From Euptelea pleiosperma (Eukaryota > Streptophyta > Magnoliopsida > Ranunculales > Eupteleaceae), in NCBI GenBank assembly GCA_035048495.1, contig CM068540.1, positions 8,540,829 to 8,604,828 of the forward strand: a stretch of DNA of 64,000 nt, given 5' to 3'. This document shows positions 33,892-45,282 of this stretch, one piece after another (position 1 is the stretch's first letter; each line of letters starts with the position of its first letter). The translations under genes were made by a program, and so were the position numbers. The notes beneath the pieces were generated by a model. The model worked only from the letters and a program-made list of their open reading frames with translations. It was not told where the DNA came from and did no database searches.

Positions 33892-35834
33892 CAACCCCCT
33901 ACCAGCATATTGCCAATCCTTGGCAATTAGTGCGAAATAAATGAGCTTAAAAGGGCTCTGCACATGCTGCACACTTTTTCATATTAGCTCCGGGAAAACA
34001 CCGTTCGTCAAATCATTGAATGGATGCAAAAATAGTTACATGCTAGCGAAGAGTTGGAAAGTTTTGGCAAGACTACAGACTGATAATCATGACCCAGAAT
34101 AGTCAGACTCTGCGTGTGTGTGTGCTCAACATTCTCATCATCCTACACTAAAGATTTCCAGATCACCTCTAAGTTTTTATGCCTCGACCTCAAATCTCAC
34201 ATGTTTAGCACTCAGAATAGAATCACACAAGAAGGGTTTTCTTCTTTTCTCTCAATTTATATGTGAGGAGATGTGTTGATGAAAGTAAAGATCTCACATA
34301 TGTATTATTTGAAGGAAGGACATCTTTAACAGAAGAAGATCTCATGATTGGAATACCACTTCACTCGGGAACGTCAGATCAAACTCTATAGCTTCTCTTT
34401 CTCCAATCTCCATATTTTATGATCGTGCTATCCTAGAATCAAGTAGGACTTTCCTGGGTTGTAATGAGGCTTAGGTCAGGTGTAGAAAAATAAAGGTATA
34501 TAGGATTTCAAAGATCTTGAGAGGATATTGCCATTTTCTTGCATTTTTCCTACGGCGTAACACCATTATCTGGTTCTTTTTCCTTTTTTTGTATTTTTCT
34601 CTTTTTCTTGATATTTCTGAGACTGCTCAATTTCTTTTCAGCTCTTTTTCATACTTTCTTTCCATATTTTGTTTTCAGCTTGAACCATTTTTTTTCTTTG
34701 GATTTTTCTTCTTTACTTTTCTTTTCACGGTATACCCACATCAGTTATTCTTTTGTCCATCTCAAAATAAGGGTATCCAGTCATGCTTCATAGCTATACT
34801 GGATTTTAGGTTGATGGGTTTACAAAGAAAAGGCTTTTATAAAAGGGTTCAAGGGGTTTTTAGTGAAGTATAATTCAGGTGAGTAAAAAGGCTGAATGGT
34901 TCAGAAAAATGGCCTAAATCATTTTCTAGGGTTTGCACTATCATGTATACTGTTTTGACTGGATACAGAGAAGGTTCTGTCGTAGTAATCCAATGTTGAT
35001 GTCATTCCGAGTTCCATGATCGAAGCAAAAGATAATGAGATCTCTCAATGAATATTGCGGGCATGAAGAATAGTAAGTCATCCATTGACTCAGGATTATT
35101 GTATAACTCTCTGAAATGATTAAAGGCTCGAAAGCTCACTGGGTTAGGTCTCCACAATTATTCTCACAGGATCTCCAGAATTCCTAAACTTAGGATGACT
35201 CTGATATTGATAGTGTACAATTGTGCCGAATATGAGTTTTTCTGAGTTTTCAAACCTGCTGTAGTCACGCTTGAATTGACTCAACGCTAACTTTAAACAA
35301 AAATTGACATCCTCAATACTGACTTAACGGAGGTTTTCAGCTAATCAAAGTCAGGGTATTTGACACATTTTTTGAAATTCTAGAAAACTTTTGGAGAACA
35401 TCGGAAATTACCCCAAAAATAAAAAGTTTTTTTTTTTTTTTTTATCAAAATGAAGACATGAGTTTTGGTAATTACCCCACCCCCAACCAAAATATAGCAC
35501 CGTCCTCGGTGCTCATTACCGGGACATAAAATGATAAAAATTCAGTGATGATGATGCAAAAGTTCAGGAAGGATGTTACCAAGTCCGCAGAAACTCGACA
35601 GTGTGTGATACCTGATGATCGGAAGAATGAATGTACCTGCATTGCCAAAGATATAACAATAATCACAAATGCATGAGACTCATGTACTCTAGGAATACCG
35701 GAATTGCCTTTCCGAAAGCGCTAAATTTTACGTCTTCAGCTAGACATGACGGGGGTATATCAAGTACCCCCAACCAGGATAAAACTCATGGAGACTGAGT
35801 GAATCTGCAGTCTTCCTGACACCTAAGGTGGAAC
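33892..35834 (-). other. B polypurine tract and 3' non-coding region
   Basis: On the minus strand it matches 20864-22844 of A and 48772-50702 of C. Polypurine tract GGTAGGGGGTTG is at 33903-33892 (minus). No ORF is conserved here. Confidence 0.75.
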
Positions 35835-35842
35835 AGAGACAA

Positions 35843-36015
35843 CTATCCTATCCCTTGTCTAGGTATACCTGTGTAGAATAGGTCTTTCTCAGTGTAAATT
35901 GAGAGAAGGGCATTGAGCTCTCTGAGCAGACTGACAAAAGTACGGAGTTGATCTGGGAGGGATCGAAGCTTCTCAGTAAAGATTGAGAGAAGAGTAGGAG
36001 TGGTTTCTCTGAGCA
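35843..36015 (-). pseudogene. B: 3' remnant of the 617-aa-type ORF
   Basis: On the minus strand it encodes the last ~57 residues, with LLRETTPTLLSIFTEK and the end LFYTGIPRQGIG, matching residues ~561-617 of the A protein. Upstream it is joined to LTR sequence. The resulting open frame (from 36235) is a fusion of LTR and ORF, not an ancestral gene. Confidence 0.8.
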
Positions 36016-36021
36016 GGATAA

Positions 36022-37607
36022 AATCGTTGGTTACGGAAACCCTAACTTCAACAAGATTTGTAATTTTATCCGATTTTATCCTGATTATCCTGCAAAATTG
36101 ACAGATTTGTATAGGGATTCGTGTCGGATGTCGATCCGCACTCGGGATTAGTCTGATTAGCGCGAATAGGAACATAAAATGACAGAAAATTTCCTGAAAA
36201 TGGAACACAATTTTATTCAAATCAACTTCATTCATTCGAACATGTCTCTTACAATCAAGTAAAAATAACTAAATTATAAAGCGTTAAAAAAAATAAACTA
36301 GAGAGAGAAAGAGAGAACTAGAGAGATCTAGAGAGAGAGGACATATAGAGAGAGAAAGAAGAAATCTAGAGAGAGAAAATGAAAAGTAAAAATAAAAAAA
36401 AAAGAATAGAGAGAAAGAAACAATACCTTAGACTTACCAATGATCGGGTGCACAGCCAAGACATGGGGCAGCAAGAGAAACAAGGAGGATCTTGGTGGGT
36501 AGCACCGCAAGAGATGTGGTCATGAAGATTGCCGGAGTTGCAGGTTTGCAACTCCGGTCAATGGAGTTGTGGTGCATGGCAGCGAAGAAGATCAAATGGT
36601 GGAGGCGTGGCTTGCATGAAGGATGAATCGCCAATTCTCTTTTCTTCCCCTTTTCTTTTGGTTCATTTTTTTTTTATATCTCACAAATACCTGCAAATTG
36701 AAGGTGGAAGAGGCGGTGCTCACAGGTGGAATACGTGCAAGGTTGCACGTTCTGGAAGGTGGCAGCAACGGTGGAGGTTGTGGAGAGGATGATCTGCTTG
36801 AGGAAGGGCAGCAGCTGCTGGTGCGTGGCTGCTGGGACGCTAGGAAGGAGGCGGAGCAATGAGGCGGAGGTGACGTGCAGCAGCAGGCGAACCCAAGAAG
36901 TTGCAGGCGGTGGGCAGCTGGTTGTTCGAGTGGAGAAGACGGACTGGTGGAAGAGGAGGATCAGGGAGGAAGAAGTGGGGGCAGGCGTAGCAGGTGGAGA
37001 AGGAGGGGGCGTTGCCGGAGAGAAGAGGAGACGGAGGCGAACCAGTCCGGTGGGCTGGGTGGTGCGGTTTTGACAGCAAGCAGTTGCACACGCTGGTGAT
37101 GGCTGAGGGCGGTGGACCTCCAAAAGAGATCGTGGAGGACGCTGGGGAGGTGAGCAAGGGGTTGGGCAGTGGCTGGAAGAGGAGAAAAACGTGAAGAAGA
37201 CGAGGTGGCCGGAGTTCTGCAACTCCGGCCGGTAAAAGAAGAAGAAGAAGAAGAAGAAGAAGAAGAAGAAGAGAAGAAGAAGAGGAAAGAAGAAAGGGAA
37301 GAGAGGAAGAGGGACGAAGAGAAGGAAGAGAAGAAAGAGAAGAGAAGAAGGAAGAAGGACGGCCGGAGTTGCAAACCTGCAACTCCGGCGAAGAATGGTG
37401 AAGAAGATGAAGAGAAGGAAAAACGAGAAAGAAGAAAGGAGGAGGAAGATGTGGCCAAAAACGACGGGAAGAGTAAAGGGGAAGGAGAGGAGAAGAGGGG
37501 AGAGGGATTAGGGTTCGAACGAACCCCTATCCTTCTCCTTTTAAAGCTTCCCTATTTCCTTTAATGGAAATAGGGGCTTTTTTGAATAAAAAAAATAAGA
37601 AAAATAA
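36022..37607 (-). mobile_element. A-type LTR fragment embedded in the ORF of B
   Basis: About 1586 bp in the same orientation as B. It corresponds to A LTR positions ~15598 to ~17188: from just after the A tract, through promoter, hairpins and U5, stopping about 19 bp before the LTR end. It is nearly identical to the LTR of A and differs from the LTRs of B. No target duplication. The junction at 36014-36026 is a 13-base caggataaaatcg whose exact inverse lies at 36071-36083. Because it spans U3-R-U5 continuously, it derives from a DNA LTR rather than from one end of an RNA. Confidence 0.8.
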
Positions 37608-37612
37608 TTTTG

Positions 37613-38188
37613 TTGATTGTAGTCCGACTGGGTATGAAAGTTGTAAGGCAAAGTGGAGTCTGGGACTAGTTGCTGACTCTGAAAATCCTGAGGGGCCCAC
37701 TGTTGATCAGAATAGTCATTCTGTGGATATGACGGGTACTGGGATTGCGAGTATTGCCAGTCATACTCTCCATTGTGTTGATGGAACCCGGAAGGATAAT
37801 TATCCTGCGGCAGTTGCTGCGGGAGGGCAGACTGTTCCCAACCAAAGTTATTGTGACTCCTATTATCCGGATAATAAGTGTTGTCATAGGAGGTCTGCAT
37901 TGGAAATGGAAAGGTACAAACATCTTGCTGGATAGGAGGGTAATATCCTACAGACTGGGAATGGTGCACAGGTTGCTAGACCGCGGCACGAAGGGCAGAG
38001 ATTGAATTTTTAAGGTCTTGGAGTATAGAATTGTACTCCGGATCTCGGTGATTATCATACTCTGTAGAAGTGTGCGCGACTGGAGTATCATGATGATACG
38101 CAGAATTGTCATACCATTGTTGAGAGTGATCACCTCGATTCTCACAGAAACTGTAGTAGGTCTCATACAGAGGCCGTTCATCTACCAT
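37613..38188 (-). pseudogene. B: 5' remnant of the 617-aa-type ORF
   Basis: On the minus strand it starts at ATG (38188) with VDERPLYETYYSFCENRGDH and matches the first ~192 residues of the A protein closely. A TAG (37978-37976) replaces the CAG found in A, after about 70 codons. The ORF is then cut at 37613 by the LTR fragment. It shows that the A-type protein existed in at least two elements and that A is not a private rearrangement. Confidence 0.85.
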
Positions 38189-38440
38189 TAGAGGCGATGG
38201 AGGGGTGCGGTGGACTAACTCTCAGATCGAGTCAGTAAAAGGTGAGGACAGGTCCAACTGGGCTTCTACTTGAAAAAGTAAGCCCAAGATTTGGCAAAAA
38301 GTTGCCAAAAGGAGATACTGGAGTGGTGATTCTAAATGATGCACACCAAGCACAGATAATCCTATTCTAAACAATCAGGATATATGTTAGGCATTATCTT
38401 GTTAGTTTTGGGGCTGGAGTAGATTATGACAGTGGGCGGA

Positions 38441-39404
38441 TGATATTCGCTCAAAAGTGCTTATTTTAAGCAATTATCCTGTTAGCGTTATTGCATTCTC
38501 CCACATTAAAATACTCTATTTATCTACTTTTCTACGTAAGAGTCTCTTTTGTTGCGTAGAACACACTTTTCTGGACGAAATGGTATATTTGCATGCATTA
38601 AACACATTTTCGAAAGTCTAGACATGAAGTCATTCTGATAGAGTCTCATTACGCGCTTCTTCTGTCGCAGGAAACCCCGATGGGACGATTCTCGAGACTT
38701 GTGGGCCCAAATCGATCATGAGAGCCCATTATCAAAGCTTAAAGAGCCCACATGCTATGACTAGAAGATATGGGCCAAATAGGGGCTGAATCAGAGGACC
38801 AAAAAGCCGGCCCAAATAACGAAGAGAGCAGGAGAGCCAATGACCAAGAGACGGACCAAAGCGTTTAAAGCCACATGAGTCAGCAAAGAATGATAGTCGA
38901 CTCTACTGGAGAAGCGTGAGGATGGTCACAGTGAAGACCAGGGTTCCAGACCCTCCGCCAGTGCTTTTTTCCATTTTTTTTTGATACTTTTTCTCTCATC
39001 TCTCCTTATTCTCTCTCTCTCTTCATCTCTCGGTCCTCGAATCTACTGACCTAACCCCAGAACTCCTGCCCATCAGCTCTATCTCATCTCCCTTAGCTTT
39101 CTGACCGTTGGATCTTCCATCGGACCGTTGGATCTTCAATCGGACCGTTGGATCTCTTTAGATCCGTCGATCCACCAATCTGAGTCCCAATCAAGTCACC
39201 ATCCATCCGATCGCCATCAGAATGTCTATCACATCATCTTGTGAGACGATGGACATCATCAGTCCATGTGGGCCAATAGCCGGGCCCATCATCATCGACC
39301 CGCTGTCCGACCAGTTAGTGGACCCCGTGAATTTCAAAATAATTTTAATAAAAAATGGGGGGTCCACTAATTGGGGAGATTCCCCATCATAAAGTAGGTT
39401 TTTA

Positions 39405-39444
<40 letters not shown>

Positions 39445-41290
39445 TTTTTTTATTCAAAAAATACCCTATTTCCATTAATGGAAATAGGGAGCTTTATAAG
39501 AGGAGGGAGAAGGGTTCGTTCGAACCCTAATCCCCCCCTTTCTCTTCCATTCTCTCCCCCTATCAATCCCGCACGGATCCCACCTCTCTTGGCGGCTGTT
39601 TTTCCTCGACTTCTCCTCCATCTTCGTCATCTTCTTCATCATTTTTCCACCGGAGTTGCAGCCTGCAACTCCGGCCACCACTGCAACATCTTTTTGGCCC
39701 ACGCCCTCATATTTTCTCCCCCTCATTCTATTCTCTCTAGCTATCAAGCCATCACCACCAGTTTGGGTGGCGATCCCATTTCCGTCTCCTCTCTTGCTGC
39801 CTCTCCAACCCGCCTGCAAGGCCTAAAACTTGGCAGCGCCTCCACTCAACAACCGATCTCATCCTTCCATGCATGGCTATCAATCCCACCTGTAGCTCGC
39901 ACCACAGCAACAGTAGCAACTCCCCCTAGCCGATCGGTAAGTTCTTCTTCTTCTGCCTCTTCTAACAAGAAAACTTCCATTACCGGAGTTGCAGACCTGC
40001 AACTCCGGTCGTTCTGAAATAGCACCGCCTCTGCCGTCCTCACCTTGGACTCCAGTCCACCATTAAAGCCTCTCCCCACCTACTGCTATCACGGCCTGCA
40101 ACCTTTGCAGGCCGACCTTCTCTAGTCGTGTTCACTGATCTACAACCTCCACACAACCCATCCTCAACGTGATCTGGAGTTGCAGGTTCACCGTCTCCTT
40201 CATCACCATCACGACCTGCAACTCTGAGTTGCAGGTCCGCCCTCATATTTTCTCCCCTCTCATCTCAACTCCTCTCTTCACCGTTCTTTCTCCCTTGAGA
40301 AAAGGAGAGCAAAAACAAGAAAAAAAAAAAAAAAAATATTTTCAAGATCACCGGAGTTGCAACCTGCAACTCCGGCGAGCACCATTGAAACCGGCGACCT
40401 TCTTCTTTCTCTTTCCTTCTCTCCATCCCTCAAGCAAACCCAGCCACCGTCACCCTCCTCCTCTTCTTCACCGTTCCACAAACAAAAAGAAAAAAAAAAA
40501 AACCAAAAAAGAGAAGAAGAAGAGGACGTCTGCCCTCCACCTCGCCTTCACATCAGTCTCCACTTGCAGCAACCAGCGCCTCCATCATCACCGACTCCTA
40601 CCTGCTGGAGTGCCAGCCCAGCTCGCCAGCAACCACCAAGGGTTCTCACTCTTGATGGCTCCTTCCACGGTCTCAACTCCATCATGGCCGACCTACTACA
40701 AGTCCAAATCTGATCTCCTCCGTCGATGCCAAACTCTGATAAGTCCTATGGTAATACTCTCCTCTCTAAACTCAATCACTCAATTCTCTCTCTAAGCCTT
40801 TCCACTTTCTCTCTCTAGAATATACCTCCTCTCTCTCTACCTTTCTCTCTCTATCTCCCTTCTATTTCATGCTTTCTAGTTAATTTTTGAAATTTATTTA
40901 TGCACCAATCAGTTTCAAGATTATTGTAAGTTACTTTTCATTTGAATAAAGATGGTTAATTTCTTTAGTTTTGCTTATTATATTATGTTCTTCTTATTTT
41001 CTCTCTCATCATTTTAGCAGATAATGGTTCACTCTAAAATTTATAAAATCAATCATATTTTAATCCCGTGATCATCATTCTCACCCTTCAATCTCTTCTT
41101 TTTAGCAATTTTTGAGAAAAACCCGTCATTTTATGTCCTTGATTTGCATGAACTAATCCCGAGTGCGGATCGACATCCGACACGAATCCCTATACAAAAG
41201 CTCATATTTTGCAGGATAATCGGATCAAATTACAAATATTATTGAGATTAGGGTTTCCGTAACCAACGACGCGGAAAAACCCTACTTTCA
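38441..41290 (+). mobile_element. C, 5' LTR
   Basis: 2850 bp, TGATATTCGC...CCTACTTTCA. An A tract of 33 (39408-39440) lies upstream of tttataagagg (about 39493) and the GGGTTCG-tt-CGAACCC palindrome (about 39513-39528). Five inverted-repeat hairpins follow: 39650-39674, 39982-40009, 40093-40113, 40213-40237 and 40351-40375. A donor-like ATGGTAAT is at 40749-40756 and acceptor-like TTTTGCAG ends at 41214. Confidence 0.92.
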
Positions 41291-41292
41291 AA

Positions 41293-41310
41293 TGGCGCCG
41301 CTGCCGCTCG
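41293..41310 (+). other. C primer-binding site (variant tRNA-Asp type)
   Basis: TGGCGCCGCTGCCGCTCG, identical to that of A, two bases after the LTR. Confidence 0.7.
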
Positions 41311-42990
41311 GGTGTTCGGGAGTGCGAAAAAGGACGTAAAGACGGAATTGGAAAGTTGCTGAATCGGAAAGCTGCTCAATTTGGACAGCCCGACCTTTTT
41401 CGGGAAACTTTCTACTTTTTGTTTTTATTGATTTTTAGCAGTTTTTAAATTACTATTTTTAATGCCTCGGAAGGCCGAGTGCAATTTGTAATAATTTAGG
41501 AATTTTACTGCTTTCCATATAACTGCTAGATCTTGTTCTTGGGTTTTTTAGAAACCCTAGATTAAGTGGAAATTACCAAAAAAATTAAAAAATCAAAATT
41601 CAAAAAAATTAGGGGTTTTATATTCTGCAGATTTTTAGAAATCACCAATCCAGGATTTGCGATTTTTGGAAAGATTCTAAAATCTTGAAACTTTGCTAAA
41701 TTAGGGTTTCCCCTTTTAGAAGTTTCCTCTTTAGAAGAATTTCTATCTTTAGAAATCTTCCGAATTTGGAAAAGTCTGCAAAAGGAAACGCCCCATATCT
41801 AGTAGAATTTCAATTTTGGGAAATTTCCCAAAATTATAAGGGATCTCGCAATAAAATCTTTCTTGGAAGATCTCCACAGTTCGGGAAACTTTCCAATCTA
41901 GGTATTTTCCAATTTGGGAATTCCTAAATTTTAAACCATCTCGAATTTGGAAACTAATTCAAAAACTTGCCTAAATTCAGTGCTTGTTCAGTGAACCCTA
42001 AAAAGGCAAGGATCTTCCAAATAGAATCCCACATACCTAGACCGTGCGATCTAACTGTTTCTGCAGGAACACGATCCAGTGTGGGTAGAGAGCGAAAGCT
42101 CAAAGAGGTGGAGTCGGGCCCAAGCCCATTAGGATACCCCTCTCTAACCCACGGAGGCGACCCCGTGGCGTGGCCCACGGGAGGTAAGTCTCTATCCTCG
42201 CCTTGAGTGCGATACAGAGCATATTGGGTGCATCATTGCCGCTTGTCTATTTGCTTTCGCATCCATATTCTTCGACTTGCGTGGCGTGGCCGTTAATCAA
42301 TCAACTCTAAGAGAGCAGACCCAGCTCCAAATTGAAACTGGTGGGATTTCATCACCCACCTCATCACTCCAGCTGATATTGATCCCCAGGATCCATCTAT
42401 AATAAAAAGAATCAAGAAGTAGCGCCAATTAGCCCGGTGTTCGAGGAAAAATCCACGCAAAGCGAACCCGCTTAACATCCAATCGAAATAAGACCACGAG
42501 CGCGGGTCCCTGTTGTCTAACACACCCATAAGTCCCTGCTACTCAAGTACACTGAGCTCGACGTGGCATCTTGGACTATTCGGCGATTAGTTGCGTGTGG
42601 ACTAGGAACACGCATCAACCCTAGCTTAACCCGAGGGAACACTCTTCTTATCCACTTGACATATCCGGTTAGTCTGGGACGTACTTAAGTCAGCCATTGT
42701 GCCGCACGTCTGTCTAGGCTTCGGATTGCCTTGTTGTTAACTAGAGTTAGTACTAAAGGATTCGCTCTGAAGAGTGTAGCCTGGTGAGAACCTCTGAGTG
42801 CAAAACAGTTAGTCCGGCGGTTAAAAGATAAACCAGTGGTCCGCCCACTGTCATAATCTACTCTAGCCCCAAAACTAACAAAGATAATTCCTAAAATATA
42901 TCCTGATTGCTTAGAATAGGATTATCTGTGCTTGGTGTGCATCATTTAGGATAGTGTTCCTCTCTGGCAACTTTTTGCCAAGTATAGAGC
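41311..42990 (+). other. Leader of element C
   Basis: About 1.68 kb, non-coding, closely similar to the leader of A up to about 42950. It then diverges just upstream of the ORFs, where A and C differ in coding content. Confidence 0.65.
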
Positions 42991-45267
42991 TTGCCTCATT
43001 CGCGTATGCCCGGTTGGACTCGCCCGAACAAACGCTTGGTTCGATTTGAGAATCACGTACCTACAGTGGATCCTCCACTGAATTCTTCCCCATCTCTTTC
43101 CCCACCCGCCTCCCCCAGTACTACTACCTTTGTAGTCATGGCAGTCGAACGACCTCTTATCGAGACGTTCGCTCCTATCTCTGCCAATCCGCCCACTTGC
43201 ATTGTTCTCCCACCTACTACGGCGGTACAATTTGAGATCAGGCCGCAGACGATCCAAATGCTGCCTACCTTTCGTGGTCTCCCAAGAGAAGACCCATATT
43301 CCCATATTCGGGAATTCCAACATGTCATCCTACTTTTCAAGAATCAGAACCTCGATGATGACAATGTGCGTCTGCGAGTTTTCCCATTCTCGCTCAAAGA
43401 CCGAGCCTCAGATTGGCTCTACTCCTTACCCGCTGATTCAATCAGCAGTTGGAAAGAATTGGTGGGCAAATTCATGTCTAAATTCTACCCCATGACTCGG
43501 ACCAACCAAATGAAGCAACTCATTCAGGACTTTAGACAGAAGTCCGATGAGAAATTTTTTGAAGCATGGGATAGATTCCAAGACTACCTGACTAAGTGTC
43601 CCCACCATAGCATCGACAAGGGCAATCTTGTCCACGTCTTCTATAAGGGACTTACTGATGAGTCCCGGACCATGGTAGAGTCAATGTGCCAAGGAAAATT
43701 CCTGCACCAAACTCCGACCGATGCATACAAATTCTTGGGAGAGTTAGGAGAAAACTCTCAACATTGGACGACTGACTCAGAGTTCAGTCGAACCACTTCG
43801 GTCCAAAGGACAACCAAGGGACATGATGCTACAGCTGATACTGAGCTTCGATCAGTCATTCAAGAGTTGAGCAAGTCAGTCTCGGCACTGGCTGTGTCTG
43901 TCCAAAAACCTACTCAACAGTCTACCCCAGTCATGCATGTGGGACATGAGAGCCCTATGGAATCCTGCACCCTCTGTCTGCAACCCTCTCATACTACTGA
44001 GCATTGTCCTTTGAATGAAGGATGGTCTAATCCTCTTCAGGAAGAAGTTTGTGCTTTCAGCACATACAAACCACCCACTCAGAACTCGTATAGTCAATCT
44101 TATCATCCGGACACGAGAAACCACCCTAACTTCTCTTGGAGACCTCATTCTACTCAACCACAAGCTCAACCTCCGCGTCAGCCTCAGGGCATGTATCCTC
44201 CTGGGTTCAATCAACCCAATAGGCAATTCAATCAGGGACAATATCAGCAGAATCAGTACCCATCTACTCAGAACCAGCAGTTCCAACAGGGTCAATACTC
44301 TGGACAACAGAGCACATTTCAGAATCAGCAAAGAGTTCCCCAGAACTTTCAGAACCAACAGATTGTCCCAACTAATTCTTCCGCCTATAACTATAATGCC
44401 CCGATGAGCTCGAGTCGCGAATTGGTGCCTCAGCTCCCTTTAGCTGTTCCCCAACAGTCGGTCCCCAAATCTGGTATCGAAGACCTTCTAGCTCAACTCA
44501 TTACTCAGCAACAACAATCTATGCAACGCCTAGAGCAACAGCAACAGCAATCCATGCTTCGTCTAGAGCAACGTCTAGGTAACTTGGAAGCTGAGAAAGC
44601 TAAGGGGATCTTTCCTAGCCAACCCATTGCCAACCCTAAAGGAAATGCCAAAGGGGCAGTATATGAGATCGGATCCCAATCTCAAAGCCAGAATGAGAAT
44701 TGTCAAGGGGAGGTGCAAGCTGTAACCACCCTACGATCTGGAAAAACTGTGGACATGGGAGTCCAACCACCATCGGTGCCATCTCCGGCACCCATCACTC
44801 GCACAGAGGAAACTAGTCCTAATCCTACCTCTGCTTCTTCTACCTCTGCACCAACATCAGATATCCCTGTGCAGAAATCTAAGGCTAAAGACAAACCCAT
44901 TTGTCGAGTAAAGCCTCCCTTCCCGGACAGACTTGTCCAAGATAAGCGGGATCAGCAATTCTCTGAAATCTTAGATGTCTTTAAAGACGTCCAGATCAAT
45001 ATCCCATTCCTTTCTGCTATCAAGCAAATCCCTTCCTATGCCAAATTCCTCAAGGACTTGTGCACAGTTAAGCGGCGTACGCATGTACCCAAAGCTGCCT
45101 TTTTGGCCGAAAAAGCTACCGCGTTCATTCAACGCAATAGTGTGATCAAACACAAGGATCCAGGTAGCCCAACTGTCCAATGTGAAATTGGTGACAACTT
45201 TAGCTGCACTGCCTTGCTAGATTTAGGGGCTAGCGTTAACCTCATCCCGTTCTCGGTATATCAGTAG
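42991..45267 (+). CDS. gag: Athila Gag plus N-terminal protease of element C
   Basis: 758 codons ending in TAG. The N-terminal ~35 residues are poorly conserved; the Athila Gag capsid domain runs from about residue 70 to 255 (IQMLPTFRGLPREDPYSHIR, DRASDWLYSLPADSI, FYPMTRTNQMK, KCPHHSIDKGNLV, FLGELGENSQHW). A CCHC knuckle CTLCLQPSHTTEHC begins at residue 326. A Gln-rich linker follows (about 390-530, with EDLLAQLITQQQQ). Residues ~630-758 are the start of protease, with the catalytic DLGASVN at residue 744. The TAG falls 15 residues later, within protease, and the following codons continue in the same frame. Gag packages the element RNA; protease would process Gag-Pol. A later Met near residue 51 (MAVERPLIETF) is an alternative start, as conservation begins there. 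Confidence 0.9.
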   Translation: MPHSRMPGWTRPNKRLVRFENHVPTVDPPLNSSPSLSPPASPSTTTFVVMAVERPLIETFAPISANPPTCIVLPPTTAVQFEIRPQTIQMLPTFRGLPREDPYSHIREFQHVILLFKNQNLDDDNVRLRVFPFSLKDRASDWLYSLPADSISSWKELVGKFMSKFYPMTRTNQMKQLIQDFRQKSDEKFFEAWDRFQDYLTKCPHHSIDKGNLVHVFYKGLTDESRTMVESMCQGKFLHQTPTDAYKFLGELGENSQHWTTDSEFSRTTSVQRTTKGHDATADTELRSVIQELSKSVSALAVSVQKPTQQSTPVMHVGHESPMESCTLCLQPSHTTEHCPLNEGWSNPLQEEVCAFSTYKPPTQNSYSQSYHPDTRNHPNFSWRPHSTQPQAQPPRQPQGMYPPGFNQPNRQFNQGQYQQNQYPSTQNQQFQQGQYSGQQSTFQNQQRVPQNFQNQQIVPTNSSAYNYNAPMSSSRELVPQLPLAVPQQSVPKSGIEDLLAQLITQQQQSMQRLEQQQQQSMLRLEQRLGNLEAEKAKGIFPSQPIANPKGNAKGAVYEIGSQSQSQNENCQGEVQAVTTLRSGKTVDMGVQPPSVPSPAPITRTEETSPNPTSASSTSAPTSDIPVQKSKAKDKPICRVKPPFPDRLVQDKRDQQFSEILDVFKDVQINIPFLSAIKQIPSYAKFLKDLCTVKRRTHVPKAAFLAEKATAFIQRNSVIKHKDPGSPTVQCEIGDNFSCTALLDLGASVNLIPFSVYQ

Positions 45268-45282
45268 TTAGGACTGAAAGAT

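Noticed and set aside
35843..36235. 130-codon ORF as a gene
   Set aside because: A fusion of LTR U5 sequence with the tail of the broken ORF of B; only the tail is reported, as a pseudogene.
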